DNA of 64,000 nt from Pseudomonas sp. LBUM920 (lineage in GTDB: Bacteria; Pseudomonadota; Gammaproteobacteria; Pseudomonadales; Pseudomonadaceae): positions 3,205,501 through 3,269,500 of the forward strand of contig NZ_CP027762.1 in NCBI RefSeq assembly GCF_003852315.1, given 5' to 3'. Under the pieces are notes generated by a model. It was not told where the DNA came from. It did not search any database and worked only from the letters and a program-made list of their open reading frames with translations. Below are positions 41,302 through 50,418 of the stretch, in pieces. A program made the position numbers and the translations under genes. Numbering within the stretch: the first letter of the stretch is position 1; every line of letters begins with the position of its first letter.

Positions 41302-44133
41302 ATGTCCAACCGTGATATTTCCCGGCGCTCGTTCCTTCAGGGCGGGCTGGTGGCGGGTGTGAGCGTGACGCTTACACCGCTCAGCACCCAGGCGCTGGCT
41401 GCGTTGATGGAAAACAGCGTGACCGTGCCGTCCGAGCAATGGCTCGGCAACAATGGCAAGGCGCGCTCGCGTAACGACGCCTTGTCCAAGGTCTGCGGCA
41501 GCAAAGTCTTTGCCCGCGACATCCGTTCCAAGGACATGCCGGGCTGGCCGCAGCAACAGGGCCACGCCATGTTGTTGAAAACCACCAAGGCCGATCGCAT
41601 CTACGCCGGCTACGATCTGTCGTGGCTTGGCGCCGACCTGCAACCTGACCGCATCGTGACGGCCGCCGACCTGGACAAAGACGGCATCGTCTTCCCGGAA
41701 GAGCACGCGCCGGATCCGCTGTTGCCCGAAGGCCAGGTGCCAATGTTCATCGGTCACCCGGTGGCGATCCTGATCTGGAACGACTTCGAGCGGTTCCGCC
41801 AGGCCAAGGCCAAGCTCAAATTCAATGACAAAGCGATCCGTTACGGCGCCCAAGCGCCGTTCTACGAACGTGACCCGTATGGCAGCTTCCGCTATGTACG
41901 CGTTGGCGGTGCGACCTCGGCGGACGAAGATGAATTCGCCAGCCTCAAGGATTCGATCCTGTTCCCGATGCTGAAAAACCGTCGTCCGGTGTGGAATTCC
42001 CAGCCGGACCTGCACGGCAACCTCACCGAGCGCGGGCTGTTTTACGCCGACCGGATGAAGCAGCAAATCGACACGCCGCCCGACCACTGGCTGGTGTTTG
42101 ACGAGCGCTACAAAACCCCGTCGATTGAGCCGGCCGCGATGGAACCGGACAACGGCAACGGCTGGTACGACCCGGCCACCAAGACTTTGCACTTTGTCGT
42201 CGCCACCCAGTGCCCGCTGGAAGCGGCCACCGAAACCGCGAAGATGATCGCGCCATCGCGCTTCGGCCTGGCGAATCTGCACATGCACCCGGGCTACACC
42301 GTCGGTTACGGCTCCAAGGACCACAACATTTTTGTCTACTACGCGGCCCTCGCCGCGTTGTACGGCGCGGGTGTGCCGGTGCGCCTGGCCAACGACCGCT
42401 ATGAGCAGTTCCAGAGCGGCATCAAGCGTCACCCGTTCGACATCCGCTACCAATTGGCGGTGGACAAAAACGATCACAGTTTCCAGATTTTCCGCGCCGA
42501 GATGAACGTCGATGGCGGCGGGCGCATCAACTACAGCCCTTCGGTGGCGGCGGTTGGCGCCACGGCAGCGCAGTCGATCTACTACATGCCGCAGAACGAC
42601 CTGCAGGTCACGGCCTACCATTCCCGCGCGGTTGAAGCGGGCTCGATGCGCGGTTACGGCACCCTGCAAAGCATGGCGTCGACCGAGATGATGGTCGACG
42701 AAATCGCCGGCCGTCTCGGCATCGACGCCATCGACCTGCGCAAGAAAAACGCCATGCTGTCGGGCATGAAAAACACCCAGGGCGCGGTGCCGGCCGGCGC
42801 ATTGCGCTTGCACGAGATTCTCGACAAGGCAGCTGTCCATGACGTCTGGAAAAATCGCAACCTGATCAAAAAGACACGCGAAGCCGGTGACCCGGATCAT
42901 TGGTATGGCGTCGGTTTTGCCATCTGCCAAAAAGACTTCGGCACCGGTTCCGAGGCGCCGATGGCCAGCATCGAATTCACCGCTGAAGGGCACGTGACGT
43001 TGCGCCATATCGGCATTGAAATCGGCACCGGCATGTCCACCTCGCAAGCCCTGGTGGTGGCCGATTTCATCGGCATTCCGGCCACGCAAGTGAAGACCGG
43101 CGAAACCGAATGGAAAGAGTTGCAACTGACCACGGGCGGCAACCCGTACACCATGAGCCAGGCAGAACAGGATGGTTTTTTGCGCAACCCGCGTTGGGTC
43201 GGCAAACTGGCGTCGGCCTCGTCGGCGACCAACTCCGCGTACTACTTCAGCCACGCCACTCGTGAAGCCTCGCGGGTGCTGTTCAACCACGGCTTGTGGC
43301 CGGCAGCGTTGCAGATCTGGGGCCAAGGCCCTTACGGCGGCCAGGCCAACCCATACGTGGTGCGCCGCGAAGATGCGCACTGGGTCGACGGCAAACTCAC
43401 CGCCAACGGCATGCAGCCGCTGAGTTTTGAGCAATTGGCCAGGTACGCGCACGAAAAGGGCCTGGTGACCGGCGCTACCGTGCACGGTTTCAACCGCTGG
43501 AGCTGGGCCGAGGCCGAGTACAGCATCGACGGCGTGCGCGAGCGTCTGCCCCTGGATGCTTTGGCGGTGAAGTACGGCGACGGCGCACCAAAGGCGAAAC
43601 TGGCACAGATGACCAGCAACGGTTTCCATCTGCTGGATCGCCAGAACGTCCACTACCCGGACACCCAGTTGAATAACGCGGCGGTGACTTACTACAGCCC
43701 GGTTGCGACGCTGGTGGAGTTGAAAGTGAACAAGGGCTCCGCCGAAGTGCAAGTGCTCAACCACCACTCGTGGGTCGAGTGCGGTCGGGTGCTGGTGGAA
43801 GAGTTGGTCAAGGGGCAGCTCGAAGGCGGGATCGCCATGGGCATCGGCCATGCGTTGATGGAAGAGATGCCGCTGTACGAAGGCGGGCCGGGGGAGGGTG
43901 ACTGGAATTTCAACCGTTACCGCTTGCCGATGGCCCGACACGTTGCCGTGTGGAACCAGACGGCTGAAATCCTGCCGCCGTTGTCGCCGAGCGACCCGTC
44001 CAAGGGCATCGCAGAAGTGGTGATGATCCCGATCGTCGGCGCTATCGGTAACGCCGTGGCCCACGCCATCGGCAAACGTGTCCGCGACCTGCCTATCACT
44101 TCTGCGCGCATCAAGGAGGCCCTCAATGGCTAA
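41302..44133 (+). CDS. Molybdopterin-binding subunit of a periplasmic xanthine-oxidase-family aldehyde oxidoreductase
   Basis: 943 residues. A twin-arginine signal (SRRSFLQGGLVAGVSVTLTP) directs it to the periplasm. Large-subunit motifs include the FGSKDH-type loop (GYTVGYGSKDHNIFVYYAAL), EAGSMRGYG, GFAICQKDFGTGSEAPMASIEF and the catalytic-Glu GIAEVV near the C-terminus (KGIAEVVMIPIVGAIGNAV). It resembles IorB (isoquinoline 1-oxidoreductase) and the PaoEFG-type enzymes of P. putida. It hydroxylates an aldehyde or N-heterocycle at the Mo centre, passing electrons to the 2Fe-2S and cytochrome subunits encoded next. The exact substrate is unknown. Its stop overlaps the next start by 8 bases. Confidence 0.9.
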   Translation: MSNRDISRRSFLQGGLVAGVSVTLTPLSTQALAALMENSVTVPSEQWLGNNGKARSRNDALSKVCGSKVFARDIRSKDMPGWPQQQGHAMLLKTTKADRIYAGYDLSWLGADLQPDRIVTAADLDKDGIVFPEEHAPDPLLPEGQVPMFIGHPVAILIWNDFERFRQAKAKLKFNDKAIRYGAQAPFYERDPYGSFRYVRVGGATSADEDEFASLKDSILFPMLKNRRPVWNSQPDLHGNLTERGLFYADRMKQQIDTPPDHWLVFDERYKTPSIEPAAMEPDNGNGWYDPATKTLHFVVATQCPLEAATETAKMIAPSRFGLANLHMHPGYTVGYGSKDHNIFVYYAALAALYGAGVPVRLANDRYEQFQSGIKRHPFDIRYQLAVDKNDHSFQIFRAEMNVDGGGRINYSPSVAAVGATAAQSIYYMPQNDLQVTAYHSRAVEAGSMRGYGTLQSMASTEMMVDEIAGRLGIDAIDLRKKNAMLSGMKNTQGAVPAGALRLHEILDKAAVHDVWKNRNLIKKTREAGDPDHWYGVGFAICQKDFGTGSEAPMASIEFTAEGHVTLRHIGIEIGTGMSTSQALVVADFIGIPATQVKTGETEWKELQLTTGGNPYTMSQAEQDGFLRNPRWVGKLASASSATNSAYYFSHATREASRVLFNHGLWPAALQIWGQGPYGGQANPYVVRREDAHWVDGKLTANGMQPLSFEQLARYAHEKGLVTGATVHGFNRWSWAEAEYSIDGVRERLPLDALAVKYGDGAPKAKLAQMTSNGFHLLDRQNVHYPDTQLNNAAVTYYSPVATLVELKVNKGSAEVQVLNHHSWVECGRVLVEELVKGQLEGGIAMGIGHALMEEMPLYEGGPGEGDWNFNRYRLPMARHVAVWNQTAEILPPLSPSDPSKGIAEVVMIPIVGAIGNAVAHAIGKRVRDLPITSARIKEALNG

Positions 44134-44665
44134 CCGTCCGTTTCAACTGACCCTCAACGGTCAATCCGTCGGCCCGGTGGACATCCCTGATGACCTGCCG
44201 ATGATCGACTACCTGCACGAATACAAAAACCTCACCGGTTCGCGGCTCGGCTGCGGCCAGGGCATCTGCCACGCCTGCGTGGTGATCGTCGACAACCCGG
44301 ACGGCACCAGCGAAGAAGTGCGCACCTGCATCACCGGCGCCCACTATTTCGAAGGCAAAAAAGTGCGGACCATCGAGGGGCACGCGACCCGCGACGAGCA
44401 GGGCAACGTCACTCAACTGAACCCGATCCAGCAGCGTTTCGTCGACGAATTCGCCTTCCAGTGCAGCTATTGCGCGCCGGGTTTCGTCAATGCCGCGACC
44501 CTACTGGTCGAGAAGCTGCAGCGTCAGCCCATCGCTAAAAGCCAGCTGGAAAAAGTCATCGAGGACAGCCTCGGTCATCACATCTGCCGCTGCACCGGCT
44601 ACGTGCGTTACTACAACGCGACCCGCAACGTGCTGACCGATCTCGGTCTGGTCAAGGAGGGTTAA
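44126..44665 (+). CDS. [2Fe-2S] subunit of the molybdenum oxidoreductase
   Basis: 179 residues with two [2Fe-2S] sites: plant-ferredoxin-type cysteines in SRLGCGQGICHACVVIVD and the single later Cys of VRTCITG, and the helical domain cysteines in QCSYCAPGF and HICRCTGYVRYYNATRN. It transfers electrons from the Mo centre to the cytochrome. The ATG 44126 has AAGGAGG upstream and overlaps the large-subunit stop. It has no signal of its own and must be carried out with the Tat-bearing large subunit. Confidence 0.95.
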   Translation: MANRPFQLTLNGQSVGPVDIPDDLPMIDYLHEYKNLTGSRLGCGQGICHACVVIVDNPDGTSEEVRTCITGAHYFEGKKVRTIEGHATRDEQGNVTQLNPIQQRFVDEFAFQCSYCAPGFVNAATLLVEKLQRQPIAKSQLEKVIEDSLGHHICRCTGYVRYYNATRNVLTDLGLVKEG

Positions 44666-44667
44666 GC

Positions 44668-45903
44668 ATGAAGCATCTACTTTCCCGCCTGGCATTGGCG
44701 GTTGGTCTGGCTGCGCCGGCGTTGTTGGCGCACGCGGACGATCAAGTGAAACGCGGCGAATACCTTGCCCGCGCCGCTGACTGCATGGCCTGCCACACCG
44801 CACCGGGCGGCGCGCCGTTTGCGGGCGGCCTGCCGATTGTGTCGCCGTTCGGCACCATCTACGGCACCAACATCACCCCGAGCAAAGCGCACGGCATTGG
44901 TGTGTACAACGATGACGAATTCTTCGCCGCGCTGACCGAAGGCAAACGCCGCGATGGTGCGAACCTGTACCCGGCAATGCCGTACACCTCATATCACCTG
45001 ATGCCGCGCGCAGATTCGGACGCGATCCATGCGTACCTGAAAACCATCGAGCCCATCGAGCGTGCTGCGCCTGTCACTCGCCTGAGTTTCCCGTTCAACG
45101 TGCGCCTGGGCTTGATGGGCTGGAACCTGCTCTACGGCAAAGACGTGAAACTCGCGCCGGACGAGGGCAAAAGCGACACCTTCAAGCGGGGTGAATACAT
45201 GGTCGAAGTGCTCGGGCACTGCGGCGAATGCCACACCCCACGCGGGTTGCCCGGCGCCATGCAGCAGGACAAACGCCTGACTGGCGGCCTGCTCAACGGC
45301 TACTTGGCACCGAGCCTGTTGGCCACTGACCTGGCCGCTCGCGGCTGGAATCAACAAGACCTGAGCACCTTCCTCAAGCACGGTATGAGCGCCCAGGGCA
45401 CGATGTTCAACGAGATGTTCCCGGTGTTCCACAACAGCACCCAGGGCCTCAGTGACCCGGACCTGGCGGCGATGGCCACCTACCTGCTCGGCGATCCAGC
45501 CCCGGCCGCCAAAGTGCTGAGCGAGGTGCCACTCGACAACATGAGCCCAAGCGCCCAACGCGGTCGTCAGGATTACCTGAACGTGTGCGCCGGTTGCCAC
45601 GCGCCGAACGGCGAGGGCAAGCCGCACATCGCGGTGGCCATGCGCGGCAACACCACGTTGCGCCTGGAAGATCCGCGCAACCTGTTGCGGGTGATCGAAG
45701 ACGGCATCGGCGAGCAGACATTCACCGGCTTTGAACGCATGCAACCGATGCCCGGCTTTGCCGACAAGCTCAATCCGGCACAGCTGACCGATCTGCTCAA
45801 TTATCTGCGCCAGGGTTGGGGCGGTCAGTCGAGTGAGCTGGCGGTCAGCGACGTGCAGAAGCTTCAGGCCGATGCACCACCGGCCGAGCACAAGGCGCAC
45901 TGA
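44668..45903 (+). CDS. Tri-haem cytochrome c subunit
   Basis: 411 residues with a Sec signal (MKHLLSRLALAVGLAAPALLAHA) and three CxxCH haem sites: CMACH near residue 40, CGECH near 185 and CAGCH near 310. It is of the gluconate/alcohol dehydrogenase cytochrome type and would feed electrons to the quinone pool or oxidase. It starts 2 bases after the 2Fe-2S stop, in the same operon. Axial Met candidates occur in NLYPAMPYTS, GTMFNEMFPVF and ERMQPMPGFAD. Confidence 0.95.
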   Translation: MKHLLSRLALAVGLAAPALLAHADDQVKRGEYLARAADCMACHTAPGGAPFAGGLPIVSPFGTIYGTNITPSKAHGIGVYNDDEFFAALTEGKRRDGANLYPAMPYTSYHLMPRADSDAIHAYLKTIEPIERAAPVTRLSFPFNVRLGLMGWNLLYGKDVKLAPDEGKSDTFKRGEYMVEVLGHCGECHTPRGLPGAMQQDKRLTGGLLNGYLAPSLLATDLAARGWNQQDLSTFLKHGMSAQGTMFNEMFPVFHNSTQGLSDPDLAAMATYLLGDPAPAAKVLSEVPLDNMSPSAQRGRQDYLNVCAGCHAPNGEGKPHIAVAMRGNTTLRLEDPRNLLRVIEDGIGEQTFTGFERMQPMPGFADKLNPAQLTDLLNYLRQGWGGQSSELAVSDVQKLQADAPPAEHKAH

Positions 45904-45904
45904 C

Positions 45905-46876
45905 ATGCAGCATCTGGATCTGCAAGTCATTCGCCGGGCGCTGGAATGGTCGACGGCCGGCCAGCCGGTTTGGCTGTGCACGGTGCTCGCCACCTACGGC
46001 TCGGCGCCCCGTGCGCCGGGCTCGTTGCTGGCAGTGAACGTGAGCGGGCAATGGATCGGCTCGCTGTCGGGTGGCTGCGTTGAGGAAGACTTTCTTGAGC
46101 GGGTGGCCGAAGGCGCTTTTGAGCAGGCGGTCAACGTCGTTCGTTACGGTGAAGGCGAGGACCCGCGCTCGCGCGTGAGCCTGCCGTGTGGCGGCGTGCT
46201 CGATGTGCTGGTGGAGAAGCTTGCGCCGGACTGCGCGGTTCAGGCCCATCTGCGCGAGCTGGAGTGCGCGTTGCTGGGCCAGCGCCGACTAATCCGCGAA
46301 GTCGACCTGGCCAGCGGTGCGCGCCGCGTGTGTGCAGACAGCGAGCAGGGCGCGCGCATCGAGCGCGAGATCGACCGGGTCCGTGTGCGGGTCGGCGCGG
46401 CGCAGCGTTTGCTGCTGGCGGGCTATTCCAGTGTCGCCCAGGCCTGCGCCGAGTTTGCCGTGGGCCTGGGGTTTGAGGTGATTCTGTGCGACCCACGCGA
46501 CGAGGTGCTCGAAGGCGTGGTGCTGCACAACGTCGAGATCCGCCGCCAGCTGCCGTCGGTGTTCATCGCTGACGGCGGCTGCCACAGCGACACCGCAGTG
46601 GTGGCGTTGACTCATGATCCGCGTATTGATGATCTGGCGATGATGGAGGCGGTGCGCACCGACGCGTTTTACATCGGTGTAATGGGGTCGATGCGCACGT
46701 CACAAAAGCGCTTCGAGCGCTTGCGGCGAATTGGCGGGTTGGACGAGGCCCAATTGGCGCGCATCCATGCGCCGATCGGTTTAAACCTGGGCAGCAAGAC
46801 TCCGGCGGAAATCGCGTTGGCGGTGCTGGCCGATATTCTTCGTACGCGCAGCGGCATCGCGCGGGATCGACTCTGA
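45905..46876 (+). CDS. XdhC/CoxF-family molybdenum cofactor maturation protein
   Basis: 323 residues from ATG 45905, one base after the cytochrome stop. The N-terminal XdhC domain (LCTVLATYGSAPRAPGSLLAVNVSGQWIGSLSGGCVEEDFLERV) and a Rossmann-like C-terminal domain (LLLAGYSSVAQACAEFAVGLGFEVILCDPRDEV, YIGVMGSMRTSQKRFERLRRIG, IGLNLGSKTPAEIALAVLADIL) are complete. Such proteins sulfurate and insert the cofactor into xanthine-oxidase-family enzymes before Tat export; here it serves the operon's large subunit. Confidence 0.93.
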   Translation: MQHLDLQVIRRALEWSTAGQPVWLCTVLATYGSAPRAPGSLLAVNVSGQWIGSLSGGCVEEDFLERVAEGAFEQAVNVVRYGEGEDPRSRVSLPCGGVLDVLVEKLAPDCAVQAHLRELECALLGQRRLIREVDLASGARRVCADSEQGARIEREIDRVRVRVGAAQRLLLAGYSSVAQACAEFAVGLGFEVILCDPRDEVLEGVVLHNVEIRRQLPSVFIADGGCHSDTAVVALTHDPRIDDLAMMEAVRTDAFYIGVMGSMRTSQKRFERLRRIGGLDEAQLARIHAPIGLNLGSKTPAEIALAVLADILRTRSGIARDRL

Positions 46877-46883
46877 CCCGCCT

Positions 46884-47015
46884 GTGATCGGCGCTTTCAA
46901 AGGTATCGGCGCGGTGATTGCCAGGCAATGGGCCCAGGATGGCGCCAGCGTGATCGTTAACGACGCCAGCAGCCATGAGGTTGCCGACCGCGCATTACCT
47001 GGGCTTGCCTGGTAA
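46884..47015 (+). pseudogene. N-terminal fragment of a short-chain dehydrogenase
   Basis: Reads VIGAFKGIGAVIARQWAQDG, then ASVIVNDASSHEVADRALPGLAW and stop. The first part is the nucleotide-binding region of a classical SDR, normally TGASKGIGxxIAxxLAxxGA, but it lacks the start and ends after about 35 family-like residues. The tail is antisense to the 3' end of the LOV gene. This is the relic of an SDR cut by rearrangement at around 46990. Confidence 0.7.
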
Positions 47016-47462
47016 CAGCCTGTGCAATTGAGCCAGTTGAGCTTCCAGGCTGGCAACTTGCGCCTCAAGTTCGCGCACGCGTTCGCTGGCCGCGACTTCG
47101 GCGCTGACGTCCTTCTGGATGCCGATGTAATAGGTGAGCTGATCCGCCTGGTTAAATACGGGAGTAATCGATAGCTCATTCCAGAAGGCACTGCCGTCCT
47201 TACGGTAGTTGCGAATGATCTGCCGGCAGGGCTGATGCGACTTTATCGCCTCGCGGATCACGACCAAACCCGCCTGGTCTCGGTCGTCACCCTGCAGGAA
47301 GCGGCAGTCCTGGTAGAGCGTTTCGTCAGCGTTATAGCCCGTAAGGCGCATAAAGGCGGGGTTGGCGTAGATCAGGATATGCTCATCGCCTTCCTGCTCC
47401 GCAATGACAATGCCATCTTCCGAGGTTTCAACCATCAGTTTCAGCAGTTCTGCGTCGATCAT
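46995..47462 (-). CDS. Short LOV (PAS) blue-light photoreceptor
   Basis: 155 residues: one LOV domain plus a C-terminal helix, with no output domain. It follows the short LOV protein PpSB1-LOV of P. putida closely: DGIVIAEQEGDEHILIYANPAFMRLTGY, the photoactive Cys53 in YQDCRFLQGDDRDQ, and RNYRKDGSAFWNELSITPV with the flavin-contact Asn residues and glutamine region GIQKDVS. A coiled tail (ERVRELEAQVASLEAQLAQLHRLL) likely dimerises. I chose ATG 47462, which puts the cysteine at 53 as in PpSB1-LOV; an ATG eight codons earlier is possible. Blue light should form a flavin-Cys adduct. Confidence 0.9.
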   Translation of the reverse strand: MIDAELLKLMVETSEDGIVIAEQEGDEHILIYANPAFMRLTGYNADETLYQDCRFLQGDDRDQAGLVVIREAIKSHQPCRQIIRNYRKDGSAFWNELSITPVFNQADQLTYYIGIQKDVSAEVAASERVRELEAQVASLEAQLAQLHRLLPGKPR

Positions 47463-47762
47463 CTTCAGAGCCCCGGCGAATTTCACATCATTCTAGGACA
47501 ACTTGAGGGTCAAGCGCGTTTCGGAATAATTGAACGTATCCCTGTGATGGACCGAAGCATGGCCGACGACTCGCTGTGAAGGTGCGTTTTACAGCGTCTC
47601 TTTTTATGGGCGCCGCAGACGAGGTGCTCATAAAAAGTGGAACTCCGACTCTTCACCACCGGTCAACTTTTCTGTCCACATCCCCTGGCTGCGATGGTGT
47701 TGAACGTGGCGCCATCGCAGTGGGCTTATTTAAGCGTCCCACTGACACGAAGGTTGATGAAT

Positions 47763-48011
47763 ATGAAGAGTGAACAGGTAGAAGGTGTTGCAGAGAAACT
47801 GGCCGGCAAGGCGCAGAGCGCGGTCGGGAAGCTGATGGGTGATTCGAAGCTGGAAGCTGAAGGCGCCGGACGTCAAGCTGCGGGCCATCTGACCCAAACC
47901 TATGGCGATGCACTCGACAGCGTGTCTACGTTCGTCAAGGAAAAACCGGTTGCTGCACTGGCCATTGGCGCAGTAGCCCTGCTTGTGCTCGACCGTCTTT
48001 TGCGCCGCTAA
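47763..48011 (+). CDS. Small CsbD-like protein with C-terminal membrane helix
   Basis: 82 residues: MKSEQVEGVAEKLAGKAQSAVGKLMGDSKLEAEGAGRQAAG is the CsbD stress-protein pattern (KGxxxxxxGKxxxxxGKxxxDxxLxxEG); the end (PVAALAIGAVALLVLDRLLRR) is one membrane helix, as in ElaB/YqjD proteins. The start at 47763 has AAGG 9 bases upstream; 47757 is an alternative. Such proteins are often induced in stationary phase or stress. It sits between the LOV and DedA genes. Confidence 0.8.
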   Translation: MKSEQVEGVAEKLAGKAQSAVGKLMGDSKLEAEGAGRQAAGHLTQTYGDALDSVSTFVKEKPVAALAIGAVALLVLDRLLRR

Positions 48012-48343
48012 GCCGCAAGGAGAGGGCTTGTGTCGCTTTCCCTCGCACTGCCCAGGGCGTCTACCTCGACAGTGCGAGGACCTAAGCCTGTAGATCTGCT
48101 TATTGGTAAGGCACAGCGCGATGGACACGCCAGGCACGCTGGATCAACTGGCTAGCACCGACCCTAGGTCAATCAAAGAATTATGGCTCGGCGGGACGCA
48201 TACCCATCTCGCCAAGGCGTCAAACGTGACGGCTAAAGCATTGGCGTGAATCGATCAAGGAACCGATCTGTTTATGCCCATTAATGCTGGGTCGAACACA
48301 TGCAATGATGCCGCCGTTGCCTCCACCGCATCCGGGAATGCCC
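48012..48343. other. Intergenic region with an inverted repeat
   Basis: CCTCGCACTG (48042-48051) and its perfect complement (48071-48080) can pair across a 19-base loop just after the CsbD-like gene; no T-run, so a weak terminator at best. The rest of this gap holds no gene I can support and must carry the DedA promoter. Confidence 0.45.
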
Positions 48344-48925
48344 ATGTTCGAACATCTCGACCTCAACGCGCTGATTGCCGTCTACGGCTACTGGGTCATC
48401 TTCGTGGGCTGCCTGCTGGAAGGCGAAACAGTTTTGCTCCTCGGCGGTATGGCTGCACACCAGGGCACTCTGCAATGGCTGTATGTGATCGGCTGGGCCA
48501 CCCTGGGCGGCATACTCGGCGATCAGTTACTGTTCTGGACCGGACGTTATTCCGGGAGCCGCCTGCTGCCCAAACTCAAGCGTCACCAGTCTGCCATCCA
48601 ACGGGTGGAGCGCCTTATCCATCGCTACCCCATGACGTCTGTATTCGCTGTGCGCTTTCTCTACGGAATGCGCTTAGTGGGGCCTATGGTGATAGGTGCA
48701 AGCGGTCTGGCCCCTTGGCGTTTCGCGCTGATTAATGTGCTGAGTGCGGCGATCTGGGCCACCCTGTTCGTCAGCGCCGGCTATTGGGCTGGCGAAGCAT
48801 TGCAGCATTTCTTTGGCGACCTGCGACCGTATCGCCTGCCGATCTTCATCGGGGTGGTAGCCCTTGTGAGCCTTGCGGCGCTGGTGCGGTATTTGCGCAG
48901 CCGAACCAAGGCGTTGCAACGCTGA
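48344..48925 (+). CDS. DedA-family inner-membrane protein
   Basis: 193 residues from ATG 48344; ATG 48284 would add 20 mostly proline-rich residues and cannot be excluded. DedA/SNARE-associated fold: VYGYWVIFVGCLLEGETVLLLGGMAA, GWATLGGILGDQLLFWTGRYSG with the acidic pair of DedA proteins, HRYPMTSVFAVRFLYGMRLVGPMVIGASGLAPWRFALINVLSAAIWA, then a last helix. The arginine of FAVRFLYGMR is conserved. These proteins translocate polyprenyl phosphates or phospholipids and help keep the proton gradient. Confidence 0.9.
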   Translation: MFEHLDLNALIAVYGYWVIFVGCLLEGETVLLLGGMAAHQGTLQWLYVIGWATLGGILGDQLLFWTGRYSGSRLLPKLKRHQSAIQRVERLIHRYPMTSVFAVRFLYGMRLVGPMVIGASGLAPWRFALINVLSAAIWATLFVSAGYWAGEALQHFFGDLRPYRLPIFIGVVALVSLAALVRYLRSRTKALQR

Positions 48926-48948
48926 GGCATTGGCATAGACCTGCGTAC

Positions 48949-49659
48949 CTACCAGGGAAGGCGCTCTCCGTTATAAGCGAAGAAATTGCCGCTGTCGGCG
49001 GGCTCCAGTCGGTCGATCAGCGACAGTAATTCATCGGCGGCCACGTTTGCCGGCCTGGCGGCAGACGCGCCTCGAAAGGGTTGCGACAGCGCTGATACAA
49101 CTGTGCCCGGATGAAGGCTCAGCAGTCGGCTCTGAGGTCGGGTTCTTGCCAGTTCGATGGCCGCCGTTTTAATCAGCATGTTCAGGGCTGCCTTGGAGGC
49201 GCGATAGGCGTACCAGCCGCCCAAGCGGTTATCGCCGATGCTACCCACCTTCGCAGAGAGCATCGCCATCGCGCCGCGAGGGTCAAGCAAGGGCAAAAAG
49301 TGGCGCAAAACCAGCGCAGGCCCGATGGTGTTGACTTGAAATACCGCCTGCAACGCATCTGCATCAATCGCGGAATAACTTTTTTCAGGCTTTATCTTGT
49401 CGCGATGGAGCAGACCTGCGGCATGCAAGATCAACTGGTACGGTGCTTGCTCAGTCAATTCGGCTGCGGCGCTGGCGATGCTGTCGGCATTCTCCAGGTC
49501 GAGGAATGGAACACTGTTGCGCCCCAGCGCATGAACATGCGCGCACCGTGGGTCCTGGTTAAGCAACTCACAAAAAGCCGAGCCCAGCGCCCCGCTGGCG
49601 CCTATCACGAGGGCACGATAGCCCTCACCCAGGGAATTCATCGTGAAGGAAGTGTTCAT
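48949..49659 (-). CDS. Short-chain dehydrogenase (C-factor-like)
   Basis: 236 residues. Rossmann motif VIGASGALGSAFCELL; catalytic Tyr and Lys in WYAYRASKAALNMLIKTAAIEL; the Ser is in AMLSAKVGSIGDNRLGG. The GASGALG loop and the PGTVVSALSQPF segment place it with C-factor/CsgA-like SDRs that often sit beside folE and photolyase genes in pseudomonads. CAGGAG precedes the ATG. It is the third gene of a run DCC-folE-SDR, 36 bases after folE. Confidence 0.9.
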   Translation of the reverse strand: MNTSFTMNSLGEGYRALVIGASGALGSAFCELLNQDPRCAHVHALGRNSVPFLDLENADSIASAAAELTEQAPYQLILHAAGLLHRDKIKPEKSYSAIDADALQAVFQVNTIGPALVLRHFLPLLDPRGAMAMLSAKVGSIGDNRLGGWYAYRASKAALNMLIKTAAIELARTRPQSRLLSLHPGTVVSALSQPFRGASAARPANVAADELLSLIDRLEPADSGNFFAYNGERLPW

Positions 49660-49695
49660 CCAGGCTCTCCTGCGTTCTGATGCGATGTGTTGGTG

Positions 49696-50265
49696 TTAGC
49701 CCCGTCGCCCTATCAGTTGCAGGAACTCCTGACGTGTCGCAGAGGACTCGCGAAAGGCGCCGAGCATTACCGATGAGGTCATCACCGAATTTTGTTTCTC
49801 CACACCCCGCATCATCATGCACATGTGCTTCGCCTCGATGACCACGGCCACGCCGGCGGCATCGGTGATGTGCTGGATGGCGTCGGCAATTTGTTTGGTA
49901 AGGTTTTCCTGGATCTGTAGGCGACGGGCGAACATATCCACCACTCGGGCCACCTTCGAGAGGCCCAGCACCCTTCCGGTGGGGATGTACGCTACATGCG
50001 CCTTGCCGATGAAGGGCAGCATGTGATGCTCACACAATGAGTACAGCTCGATGTCGCGCACGATGACCATTTCATCGTTTTGCGATTCGAACAATGCGCC
50101 ATTGACCACATCCTCCAGACTCATCGTGTAGCCATTGCACAGGTACTGCATCGCGTTGGCTGCACGCTTGGGTGTGTCCAGCAGTCCTTCACGTTCAGGG
50201 TTCTCGCCTACGCCGACGAGAATTTCACGGTAATGTGCGGCGAGTGATGGGGTCGATGCGTTCAT
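49696..50265 (-). CDS. folE: GTP cyclohydrolase I
   Basis: 189 residues, complete. It converts GTP to dihydroneopterin triphosphate for folate and pterin. Zinc and active-site motifs: ELYSLCEHHMLPFIGKAHVAYIP and EAKHMCMMMRGVEKQNSVMTSSVMLGAF. AGGAATC precedes the ATG. It is probably a second copy, since it lies among redox and photoreceptor-type genes rather than in a folate operon; pseudomonads often carry a folE paralogue linked to light-induced pterin or photolyase genes. Confidence 0.96.
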   Translation of the reverse strand: MNASTPSLAAHYREILVGVGENPEREGLLDTPKRAANAMQYLCNGYTMSLEDVVNGALFESQNDEMVIVRDIELYSLCEHHMLPFIGKAHVAYIPTGRVLGLSKVARVVDMFARRLQIQENLTKQIADAIQHITDAAGVAVVIEAKHMCMMMRGVEKQNSVMTSSVMLGAFRESSATRQEFLQLIGRRG

Positions 50266-50418
50266 CTTGATTCCTCGCAGCCTTGCTGCGCTTTCTGTGA
50301 CGGCAATCCTTGGCAGTAGGGGAGTATCTGCTGCGCACGATCTGAGGCGTACGCCCTAGGACATGCCAGGTCAGCCATGACCCTGGCTCTTCGTCGGCCC
50401 ATGACCAAGCAAAGCGGT

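Noticed and set aside
41278..44064. Antisense open frame of about 930 codons opposite the molybdenum subunit gene
   Set aside because: It is a GC-driven shadow: the plus strand carries Tat signal and all family motifs, while the minus reading is rich in His, Arg and Gln with no recognisable domain.
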